Assembly: GCA_032718475.1 (NCBI GenBank)
Contig: JAUCBJ010001453.1
Coordinates: 1-33,742, forward strand
Source: Nemertoderma westbladi
Taxonomy: Eukaryota > Xenacoelomorpha > Nemertodermatida > Nemertodermatidae
Length of the DNA stretch: 33,742 nt
Direction: 5' to 3'
Positions 1-9,500 of the stretch are shown here, one piece after another. How positions within the stretch are numbered: the first letter of the stretch is position 1; each line of letters opens with the position of its first letter. The position numbers and the translations under genes are program-made. Below the pieces are notes generated by a model. The model saw only the letters and a program-made list of their open reading frames with translations. It had not been told where the DNA came from and did not search any database.

Positions 1-292
1 AGACTTCTAGCTTCATCAATGCACTAAATGTTTAAAAAAAAACTGAAACACCGGGATCCCAGCGAAATATCGAATCCCGATTCCGACTTTTTTTGAAACG
101 GGATCCCGAAGTTTAAATGGTTAAATAAATTTGTTGAACATCTAAAAAAAAGTTCCAGCAGAACGGAAATGTTTTGATTATATCTAATTTTTATTTCAGT
201 AAACCATCCAGTAATCAATTATAAGATAATTTTAATATAACTTTATCTTACTAATATTTCAGAAGTGTAAAATAAAGTGAGTGTTACTGAAA
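1..292. other. Repeat-derived flank with CGGGATCCCG motifs
   Basis: No gene is seen. The sequence carries CGGGATCCC at 52-60, a related ATCCCG stretch near 73, and a perfect CGGGATCCCG palindrome at 99-108. The same motif family clusters again at 1960-2022 on the far side of the LINE, which suggests the LINE inserted into an older repeat. That repeat is not identified. Confidence 0.4.
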
Positions 293-1926
293 CTACTACT
301 ACTACTAGGTCGAGCGAACTCGGACAGTGGAAATGAGATCCTTCCAGGCTTCCCGATTCTCCATAGTTGTCGCAATTGCGTTTCTCCTAAGTTCAGTATC
401 CCTTTCAAGTTGATCTATATATGTTATGGCCGGTCGTCCACGACTACGCTTTCCATGAGTTGGTTGCCAGAAAAGTAGATCTGATATGACCTCGTCTTTA
501 CTTGGCCAGCAGTGCCCACTGAATCGTAATCTGCGTTCACGGAGGGTGGTTGATACAGGTGGTATTGTACCATAAAGCTCGGCGTTTGTCATGTGTTGTC
601 TCCAGCTGATGTTTAGGGCTGCCCTTTGTAGTCTTGTGTAGCAACCATCAATTCGTTGTTCAAGTGATTTAGTCAGTGTCCAGGTCTCACCCCCATATAA
701 AAATACACTTTCCACTGTGGCTCGAAAGAACTTAGTCTTCAGGTGCCTGGAGAGATCTGATTTCCAGATGGTATCCATTTTTGATAGAGCTACCCAAGCC
801 TTTGCTTTCCTAACTTCTATGTCCTTTTTGCTACTCTCTATCCATGATCCAAGGTACTGGAAGTCATCGACCTTCCTTAGTTGATTATTATCAATGGTTG
901 TCAAGTTTCCATCAACATTAAAGGTCATGAATTCGGTCTTTGTAGCATTTATATGCAATCCAACCTCCTTAGCAGCCCTCTCCACTTTATTTAGTAGAAG
1001 CTGTGCATCTGCTAGGGTATTAGAGAGCAGGGCGATGTCATCCGCAAAGTCGGTGTCTGTGACTGTAGTTGCCGGATATCTACTACTTCTGCGTTCTTGA
1101 AGTGTGAATCCCAGGTCTTCACCCTTTGTGGCCGTCCTCATTGCGTAATCCAGCACAATTACAAATAGTAATGGTGCTAATGTGTCACCTTGCAGTACGC
1201 CAGCCAGGATTGAGAAAAACCCAGTTTCACCATCTGGTGAGAGTACCTGCGCTTCTGTGTCACAATACAACAATCCAATGCCAGCAACAATTACTTCTGG
1301 TATTCCATAAGCTCTTAGGATTTCAAGCATTTTACCTCTATGGATGGAGTCGAATGCCTTCTTGAAGTCCACAAAAGTCATGACAGCGGGGAGATTCTTT
1401 GACTTAATTCCTTCAATCAGTCTCCGTAGTGCAAGTATCTGAGCTATTGTTGATCTACTTGGTCGAAATCCGTTTTGGCTCTTACGCAGTAGTTTCTCTA
1501 TGTGAGGCCTAATCCTATATATAATCATTTTATTGTATATTTTGGCAGCTACCACAAGCAGACAGATCCCACGATAGTTTGTTGGTATGCCGAGGTCTCC
1601 TTTCTTGGGGAAAGGCTTTAGTTGACCTTTAGTCCAAATTGGTGGTGGCTTTTCCCCTTTTAACATCCGGTTGCAAACATTCAATAATGGTCTGTTTAGC
1701 ACTCCGGTTTTCCATACCTCCGCTGGGATTTCATCTAATCCACTCTCTTTATTATTGGACATGCTTTTAATGCTTCTTTGGAGTTCGGCAGGTGTGAAGT
1801 CCCCTGTTTCTATAGGTAGTGTCTTGTCATATATTTTCCTTGTACGGCTGACCTCGATGTTTGGTGGCTGCCCAAGCAAGTTGCTGAAGTGATTTTTCCA
1901 CTTCAGAAAACCTGGCTCATATACTA
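293..1926 (-). mobile_element. 5'-truncated non-LTR retrotransposon (LINE)
   Basis: The element is on the minus strand. Its 3' end is a (TAG)5 microsatellite tail at 293-307, as many LINEs end in short tandem repeats. The body is a reverse transcriptase frame. The frame stays open past the first listed codon: a Trp-Lys-Asn-His-Phe segment (Trp codon at 1898-1900) matches the WxxHFxxLL motif found just before the reverse transcriptase of RTE-like elements, and the same motif is seen at 30145 in another copy. No endonuclease domain is present, so the copy is 5'-truncated, the usual outcome of target-primed reverse transcription. No target duplication was recognised. The clade is unresolved; RTE-like is the best guess. 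Confidence 0.8.
305..1879 (-). CDS. LINE reverse transcriptase, partial
   Basis: This is a 524-codon open frame encoding a non-LTR reverse transcriptase, which would copy element RNA at a nicked chromosomal target. Visible motifs are GFRPSRST at residues 137-144, motif A FVDFKKAFD at 169-177 with the metal-binding Asp171, a QGD turn at 230-232, and the catalytic FADD at 278-281. After the polymerase comes the C-terminal segment common in these elements, with HGKRSRGRP and a TYIDQL stretch near the end. No start codon is convincing: residue 1 is a TTG, and the frame continues upstream to about 1926. The endonuclease half is missing. The stop is the first TAG of the (TAG)5 tail. The reverse transcriptase frame has no internal stop or frameshift, so this copy may be fairly young, but it cannot be autonomous. 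Confidence 0.8.
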   Translation of the reverse strand: MLGQPPNIEVSRTRKIYDKTLPIETGDFTPAELQRSIKSMSNNKESGLDEIPAEVWKTGVLNRPLLNVCNRMLKGEKPPPIWTKGQLKPFPKKGDLGIPTNYRGICLLVVAAKIYNKMIIYRIRPHIEKLLRKSQNGFRPSRSTIAQILALRRLIEGIKSKNLPAVMTFVDFKKAFDSIHRGKMLEILRAYGIPEVIVAGIGLLYCDTEAQVLSPDGETGFFSILAGVLQGDTLAPLLFVIVLDYAMRTATKGEDLGFTLQERRSSRYPATTVTDTDFADDIALLSNTLADAQLLLNKVERAAKEVGLHINATKTEFMTFNVDGNLTTIDNNQLRKVDDFQYLGSWIESSKKDIEVRKAKAWVALSKMDTIWKSDLSRHLKTKFFRATVESVFLYGGETWTLTKSLEQRIDGCYTRLQRAALNISWRQHMTNAELYGTIPPVSTTLRERRLRFSGHCWPSKDEVISDLLFWQPTHGKRSRGRPAITYIDQLERDTELRRNAIATTMENREAWKDLISTVRVRST

Positions 1927-2280
1927 TTAACTTTGATGAATTTAATCCAAAATTGCAATACCGATCCCGTAAAACGGGATCTCGAGAGGAATAATCCCGG
2001 TCCCGATCCCGGAAATCCCGAAAAGTCTGAATTCGAATATAAACTAAATAAACAACAAACTGAATAGAACTCTAAAGTACAACTTAATTAATGGGCCTGT
2101 GAATACTGTATGGTATTGGAAATGCGAGATGATACTGTATTTTCATGTAAATATTTAGGTAATTTGAATCATTTATTAATAATCAGTAATGCAATGTTTA
2201 TCCTGGCCTTAAAGCATTATTGATAAAATTCCTGATTTTAAAAAAATCAAAACTATCTGATTTTTTTTTATTTTTATATG
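1927..2280. other. CGGGATCCCG-motif cluster and AT-rich DNA
   Basis: No gene is seen. From about 1960 to 2022 there are several ATCCCG/CGGGAT motifs, including CCGATCCCG at 1961-1969, ATCCCGGTCCCGATCCCGG just after 1990 and AATCCCG near 2014. They match the motif family at 52-108 to the left of the LINE. The remainder is AT-rich. Confidence 0.4.
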
Positions 2281-2341
2281 TGATTTAAATCATGATTTAA
2301 ATCAATGATTTAAATCAAATGATTTAATTCAAACAACCCTG
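2281..2341. mobile_element. Possible hAT-type transposon end (GATTTAAATC repeats)
   Basis: GATTTAAATC palindromes are repeated three times, followed by a degenerate copy, and end in CAACCCTG at 2334-2341. Read on the minus strand this begins CAGGGTTG and runs into GATTTAAATC repeats. Such ends are known from some hAT-superfamily elements. The next 8 bp (2342-2349, CATGGGTG) would be the target duplication, but no partner end was found in the window. The family call is from memory of the motif, so it is tentative. Confidence 0.4.
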
Positions 2342-3154
2342 CATGGGTGATAGGGAGTTGTGGCGGCGCAATTTTGTCGACAAGCCGGCACAGCATTTTA
2401 AAAAATGCAGCTGCAATGCAGCATGCCGATCCTAGCTAGTTGGCATTCGGGATACCTGATTTTTCATTTATCAGAAAAACTTGTCAAAGATTACAGTAGT
2501 GACGATATGAAACATGGTTTTGAAAATTTCAGATCAGTTTATAGGTCTATTTATTGCAAGGGAATGTTATATTAAATTTGGTAATGGATCATTATTTTAC
2601 AGTAACGGATTCAAAACAAAACTTGGGAAAAAGACTCCTGGGAAAATTCTAAGAGATACAAAATATCAAAATTGCCGTAGCTCCTATATAATAATTCAAG
2701 GCTATTCATTTGAATCAGTGCAACGAGATGAGTCATATTTCAGTTAATGATGCAACTAATGCTTCATATTTTTCATCAAAATTATTATACAGTACAGTAT
2801 ATCTTGTGTTTTATCAGTGTCCATGATAGTATATTAGTTAGGTGCGGCTCCAATTCTTGGACTGTGTTAATTTATTTTCCCCAGGCACTTTAGAATTATC
2901 CGGATTGGTTTTGAAACGTTGCTTTAATATGAGAATTTCACTATGACTCCTTTCATTATCTTTTCATAAGATCAAAATTTCTAAAATGATCGCATAATTA
3001 ACATTTATATATTTAATTTCTCCTACGCGGATAGAATTCACTCAAGGGAATTATTTATGTGGGTTTAAGTTACTCTGATCAGCCTATCATTATAGTGAAT
3101 TTTAATTGTTTTGAATTTTAACAATTGTTAATTATTAATCTGACGCATATTATA
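2342..3154. other. Intergenic, no gene recognised
   Basis: The stretch is AT-rich apart from a short GC-rich patch at 2355-2445. One open frame of 77 codons (2514-2747, plus strand) has no recognisable motif and no supporting signals. I treat it as chance. Confidence 0.5.
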
Positions 3155-3621
3155 TTTATTGTTTCACTAACTAATTTCACCAATTTACAACCCAAATTAA
3201 ATTTGCCACAGTTTGAGTTTGTGTTTTATGTATTTTATTATATCTCAACAATAGACGAAACGAGGAAATATTCTAATAACGATTGTCTTTCTATGTGTAA
3301 GTTTTCCATTTCACCATTCTTATTCGTTTCAGTCTGGGAATAAATTTCGGTTTGCCTATGTTTCATTAGACTAGTTGTCAATGTCCAGGTAAGAAACCAT
3401 TAGGTTTCCATGACAATACAAAATTATCGGGTTAGGACTTTGTATAAAGTACTTTCAAAAGAAAGTATAAGTTAGGACTTTAGCGCTCCCGGAGTTTATG
3501 CAAACGGTTTTATTTTTGTGTTCGATGTGAAATTGGTTATTTGCGGAACTGAGGGGTATTCACAATCAATATTTTCGGTCTTACAATCATTTAGCACTTA
3601 GTACAAATTGAATATAAGTGT
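3155..3621. repeat. Diverged duplicate pair, copy 1
   Basis: This segment aligns with 4427-4890 with many substitutions and indels. Shared landmarks include GTTTCACTAA (3161), TATCTCAACAAT, ATAACGATTGTC, TTTTCCATTTCAC, TGTCCAGGTAAGAAACCATT (3382) and TTAGGACTTTGTATA, followed by GACTTTAGCGCTCCC. The GAAACCATTAGGTTTC stretch can form a six-base-pair hairpin here. The shared CAGGTAAG is a strong splice-donor consensus. Whether this is a transposable element, an old segmental duplication or a duplicated exon and promoter region is unknown. Confidence 0.7.
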
Positions 3622-4426
3622 GATTGACTAACCAACGAAATTTAAATAACACGAGAGAAAGTAAAAAACATTATTGATAATAGGTAAAAAAAATTAAAAT
3701 ATAGCAGAAAATAAAAGTCAGAAAAACCGACGTAATGACTTATGTAAAGGAACTTTCATATTTTACCGATTTATAACTGATGTTACACGAATAATGATTG
3801 AATTGTATTATTTTTTCCTGCAAATATTGTAAATTGATAAAAGTGAAACCATAACTATTTTACATGATTGTGTGAAAGGTTTCACATAATCAGTATTTAT
3901 GTACCGAGCGAGGGTGGCGAGGGATGTTTCCATAAATATACAAGGGTCATTCATTCATAAACGTTGACAGTGCCCTTTTCACAAAATGGTGCCATTTTGT
4001 TAAATTATGTCAATTTAAGGGCGTTCTGAATGCTTAATTAGTAGCGTTAATATTGTAATGTTTAGGAATATTCATGAAATTCATATCCTTTTTATGCAAT
4101 TAATTGCAGTTGGTACATCAACTAAACTTACACTTCGCCTACAATCAATGGTTATCAGTAATGGGAAATACTATCAATATTTGTTATATAAGTTTATTGT
4201 TACTAAGTTAGTGATTATTACTTAGCTGCGTTACGAGAATATCACCACATCGAGAAGTTGACATAATGTAACAAGTTATTAATTTTCATAAAAATAGCGC
4301 ACGTTTAGGTACGCCTATAATGCACTAATTATTGCAATTTACCTGCTATAAAAGAAAAGGCAACTTTGTGGAATAAAATTACGCATTACTCTACATAAAC
4401 ACAAATAGAGTTTTCTCTTTAACCAT
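3622..4426. other. Spacer between the duplicate pair
   Basis: AT-rich DNA of about 800 bp with no long open frame, no tandem repeat and no recognisable RNA gene. It contains a GC-rich patch near 3905-3925 (GAGCGAGGGTGGCGAGGG). Confidence 0.5.
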
Positions 4427-4890
4427 AAAATTGTTTCACTAATAATATTTTCACAAATTTAGAACCTCAATTTGGGGTATCTCAACAATTAGACCGGATG
4501 AATTTTGAAATAACGATTGTCAATATATCTAGGTTTTCCATTTCACGGCAATCACTCACTACATAATAATATGTCGCCTGTGCAATAAATGGAAATACAT
4601 TGTATGGATGTCCAGGTAAGAAACCATTACGTTTCCATGACAATACACAGTTATCGGGTTAGGACTTTGTATAGAGTACTTTCAAAGACTATCTAAAAGT
4701 AATAAGTTAAGACTTTAGCGCTCCCGCAGTTTGTGCAAACGCTTTTATTATTAGGTAATTACGTGTGCAATTGGCTATTCGCGAAACGGAGGGGTATTCG
4801 CAATTAACATTCAGCGAGTTAGCGTATTAGGGTATTTGCGGTCTTATAATCATTTAGCACTTGGTAGTTGGTACAAATGGAATGTAAGTG
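4427..4890. repeat. Diverged duplicate pair, copy 2
   Basis: This is the second copy of the sequence at 3155-3621, in the same orientation and about 1.25 kb away. It keeps TGTCCAGGTAAGAAACCATT (from 4609), TATCGGGTTAGGACTTTGTA and GACTTTAGCGCTCCC. It also has about 40 extra bases near 4811-4850 (around AGCGAGTTAGCGTATTAGGG) that copy 1 lacks. The hairpin seen in copy 1 has one mismatch here (ATTACGTTTC). Confidence 0.7.
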
Positions 4891-5728
4891 TAAGAAGTGT
4901 GTTTGTAAGTTAGCATTATGGCCATTCCATACTCTTAAGTGTTTAAGTGTGTTTGAAAAGTACCAGTTCCCATAATGCCGCTAAGGGGGGCCAAGTTTTT
5001 CATACACATGACACACTGGACTGCAAAAGTGGTAAAACGCTAACTTGTGGGAAATGGTCTAAAAAACGTTTTGACAAAGTTTCAGATTGCAAGGACCACG
5101 AGTTAGCACTTTGAGTTAGCACTTTGGAAAAGTTAGCACAATAGCGGAAAAAGAGCTTGCAAAGTTAGCCCTTTGGTATATTTGCCAACACCTATAAACT
5201 CACAAATACCACACACACAACTTGTCACAAATTACACACACTCGGGTCACTTGTCCGTTAGTCAATGCCTTCCAGAATGTCACTGTATTATTATGTATCC
5301 TTGGATACTATCAGTGCACTATTTATTCCCTATGCTATTCAATGGGACAAGCTTTCTATTGTTCTTTTAACTCAATTCTAATTCTAGCGTGGTTGTTGCT
5401 ATGGTGACATTATGCAAAGCTAGCGGTAGAATTAGGGTGATTCCAATGCATACAGATCTGGGATGTTATTTAATAGTAATTCTTTAATAGTCAATGTTCT
5501 GTTTTATACATGACTTTATGAATTTTATCGGCTATTGACTATGTTTGGGAGACTTTCACACACTCATACGCATGCTAAGATAAATCTCCGCTCCCTTGAT
5601 CTATTAATTAATGGAATTTTGGGAACTGTTATAAATTGCGTAAAATGGCAATTTATTAAATTCATTAAAAGGCATGAATTTAAATTTATTCCCTGAAATT
5701 TTATTATTTGATAATTAAATGGACATAT
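4891..5728. other. Intergenic with scattered GTTAGC motifs
   Basis: Between 4910 and 5170 the heptamer GTTAGCA or a close variant appears about six times (for example GTTAGCACTTTG near 5103 and again near 5116). The spacing is irregular, so this is a degenerate cluster and not a clean array. The rest holds only short open frames without recognisable features. Confidence 0.4.
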
Positions 5729-6015
5729 TTGGATTCCAGAACATGTCTGGGGACACAAGATCCTTAATTCTATGACAATTGTCTTTTTAAGAATATCGGT
5801 AAATACTACGATATCTTAATTGACTAGAATTATTGAAGGATCTGAATTTTACAGATTTTGACTTATTAGATTTGCAAATATTAATTAATTAATATTTGAG
5901 ATGGGCACCGATTTATTCCAGAACTTGTCTGGGGACGTTAACCACTGATTCTAGAATTTGTCTTTCAAGTATATCGGTGGGTGCCGCGATATCTTAATCG
6001 ACTAGAATTACAGAT
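5729..6015. repeat. 182-bp tandem duplication, diverged
   Basis: TTCCAGAACATGTCTGGGGAC at 5734 recurs as TTCCAGAACTTGTCTGGGGAC at 5916, a period of 182 bp. Both are followed by a TTCTA-rich segment, TTGTCTTT, TATCGGT and GATATCTTAAT, then GACTAGAATTA. The copies differ at many sites, so the duplication is old. It may be part of the 3' region of the neighbouring BEL-like element, but nothing shows this directly. Confidence 0.75.
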
Positions 6016-6555
6016 GGTCAAAGGGTTTAACAGATTTATTTTGCGTTATACGCTACTGTTAAAGGGACATCACGCTACTATATGTATTATTTAATATACG
6101 GTATGAGAGCAATATCGCACGAAGCAATGTCAGTGTGAAGAGGCAAGTCGTTTCCAAGGTCTACCCAGAGCTTGGTTTAGCCGAGACACGAGGATCTGAA
6201 CTTTGCATTCCTAATACTCTGCCTACCAATAATACTTAAATATAGTAGTGGCTTTATTGTACTTTAATAAGTACAGACATTTCATCTTACTGTAGTTACG
6301 TATTTATAATATAATACGGACAGTAAGGAAAGAGAAAAATAATTATTTCTTCGCCGTCGCACTAAATATAATATAAGTAAGTATGTACGTAATAAACACG
6401 AATATATTGCACTATTCTACAAAATAATCGCTAAATAATATTCTACTAAATTAAATAAAACGATTATAATAAAATTACATAGTAATACATACATAAATAT
6501 AAAAATAATAATAATAATATAAAATAATAGAGTCACACACCCACTCCATATGTTG
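6016..6555. other. AT-rich 3' flank of the BEL-like ORF
   Basis: This lies downstream of the gag-protease ORF on its strand and should contain the 3' untranslated region and left LTR of the element. I find neither the LTR start TGTTCGCGC nor its end GCTTTTACA here, and no polypurine tract. It is AT-rich with an ATA/ATT-rich run near 6480-6530. Confidence 0.5.
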
Positions 6556-9500
6556 TTACGTTATGGAGTCCCTAGATGTTTGAAGGATTAGGGAGGTGGT
6601 CGTGGGAAGAGAATCTTGCCTTCCACAGTTTCCGGAGAGTCCTCCATTCCCTTCCGATAAACACAAACGACCGACTGGGTGATTGAGTCGCTGCATCCTG
6701 AATACAATTCCAGGTTTCCTCTTCGTCCTGGAATAGTGACGATAGAAACATCGCTCAAAGTATATGACGGCGTCACAAAGCCGATTCCAGGAGCTATAGT
6801 GGTCCGTCGCTCTCTGCAGGAGAGGTGAGAGTCCCTGCGAGACGTCTGATGTTCCAGAGCTCCAATCGCTCTCTCTGATCTTCATGAAGGATCCACTCGC
6901 GGTGGGGAGGTCCAGATCCACGGCGTCGTCCCTGGCAACATGTAATACCGACAGATCTATCCCGGGTTCAAATAACTCCGATCCACCCGTCCGGGTTTCA
7001 GGTTCGACTTTCTCCGCTCCCTTGGCTGGTCTAATCTCAGTCGGAGTAAGATGGGGAGGCCATTCATTCTCCTTACTCAGGAAGTCGGGTTCACCTAACC
7101 GGTCTATAGTATCTGTCAGTTCTTGAGGAGTTGCTCCTCTGGAAGCGATGTCCGTTGGATTAAACTTCTTGGGGCAATATCTCCATTGATCTACATTGGA
7201 GCTAAGATTGTCATTATCTGAGGAGTATGGTGTTCCCTCAGTTGGGTCGTCTCCCTCACTAGTATCATCTTCCCATTTACTCCGCTGGCAGACGCGATCT
7301 TGAAGCAGTCTTTCTCTGAGCGTTCTACGGGAAGGTCCAGTAAGGTACCAACCTACTCTAGTTCTTACCGCATAGGTCTGTAGTGGCTGCGGTTGAGCAG
7401 GCCGTTTCTCTAATGTCTCCAGCGCCTCATGCGCGTTTTGGCCGATGAGTATTTGCACTCCAGGATAATCAGTCTGGAATCGAGGTATGTTAAGATGTTG
7501 GATGCTCTCATCCTCGTCCCAATTATAAAGGTCTGCTTGAGTAGTAGCGAAGTTCTTTATAGCCACCATTTTCACTGACCTGATGCTATGTTCTCCTAGT
7601 TCGTCCTGGGGGGTGGACAACTCACCTATATAATAGTCGGCAGCTACAGTAGAATTCCAAACCTGCATGATCCCTGACATGTTTAGCTTGGTTCGGAACT
7701 TGGGTTGTCCAGCAAAGATGACTTCGGCTAGTTCTTTATCGATGAATGTTCCTGTGCTACCGGAGTCCAGGAGGGCGTTCACTATATAGCTCTTCTGAGG
7801 TCCGTGGACCCGTAACTGGACTACAGGAAATTCTCGGATTCCTATATTGGAAGTTGGCGCTTTCCAAGATGGTTGTTGATCGGAAGTAGTTAAGGTAAGG
7901 TCGCTGTCTGTGTCTTTCTCATACACGAGTGCTCGATACACTGCGGTGGTGTTTATTAGGTAACAGGATTCGTTTTGGTCGGAGAACTCGTCCGTATAGA
8001 ATCCTTCCATCTCAGATTGATCAGTGTCGTTCACATCACTGAATTGGACATGTAGTTCGGACTCACTTACCTGACTCGGGCTGTTTCGTTCGAATTCCGT
8101 GTGCAACAAGATATGATGTTTTGCGCCGCACTTTGCACACCTTGCGTCGGAGTTACAGGTTCGCCGTTGGTGTCCTCGTCTGAGGCAATTATAACACAAC
8201 CGCTTATCCCACATGACTTCACGTCTATCCTCGAGTGATTTCCTCAGGAATTTATCACACGCATTTAAACGGTGGGGCCCGTCGCACAGCACACATTTCG
8301 GCTTGATGTTACTTACTTTAACCTGTGCTATGTGGTGCACACTTGTTCTTTCCTCGGGCTTTCTCACCTGAATTCCTTTAGGAGACGTAGGAGGGGTTTT
8401 TTGTACCGGTTCCCTTCTGTCATTGGGTCGAGACTTGGATTTACTTACCTGTTCTTTAGGCATTTTATTGACATAATAAGGCCTGTCAGTGTCTTTCTCG
8501 CTGTCCTCTCCTTGAGAGGTTTGGCTTTCACCGTCGTCGGTATAACATACTGGTGTTACCCTTCTCCTAGAAACGGGTTTCTCACTTACCTTGTTTTCCA
8601 ATGTCTTCTCTCTGGACTGCCTTAGGAGCTGTAATTTCACTTCTCTATCTAAGAATGACATGAGATCAGTCATGGTAGGGTCTCGTCGTTGTTGTTCCAT
8701 CATATATAACACCTTCTTATCCCAGCGTGTACCTACTCCACCCTTGGGCAAAGCAGATGCTAAGGCTCTTACAACCATAGAATTCTGGTATTCATGAGAC
8801 TTACCTAGCCAATCTAATTGTCTACAGATCTCCTGAATCTCATCGGAAAACTCTATAATCCCGCTGCTAAGAAACTTTCGGGGCGCCATTAATTTTGCAT
8901 ACAAATACCCAGCTATGTCATTCCTATTACCATACCTGATGTTTAGTGTATCCCAAACTTGTCTTAATCCATCTGGATGTCCAATAAATTTTAACGCCAT
9001 TGACTTGGGAGGTCCTTCCAAACATTCGATGAGGAATCTAAGTTTCTCTCCGTTAGATAGTACAGAGTTCTGTATGTTATCTTTGTAATATTCATTAAAA
9101 GGTAACCATTTCATCTCATCTCCATTGAACTTGACAATCTCTCCAACCTTTACCGCTTGCCGGGCTTCGGTTCTAGCCATTTGACGCGTAAAACTTTCTT
9201 GGGCCATCGTGCTATTTAATATCGAGTTATCGGTATATAAATTTCTCGGATTATGATCAGTTCTATAGGGAATATCATTATCAACAGGTCTATAATTACC
9301 CTTAATAGGGTTCACTATAGGAGTTTCTACTTCGCTAGCAGTATAAATGCGTGTAGGCTCCACACCTTGCGCATGAGATACTTCAGACCTAACGGGTTGA
9401 CACATTGTTACAGGGGGTGGTGGTATACCCTTTTGTAAATTTACTAATTTATCGCGCTCTAGCGCGATATTTTGCTGCACTTCTTGCAACTCTAACTTGC

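Noticed and set aside
3155-4890. The duplicate pair as LTRs of a short retroelement
   Set aside because: No TG...CA ends, target duplication, primer site or polypurine tract could be placed, and the spacer of ~800 bp has no coding content.
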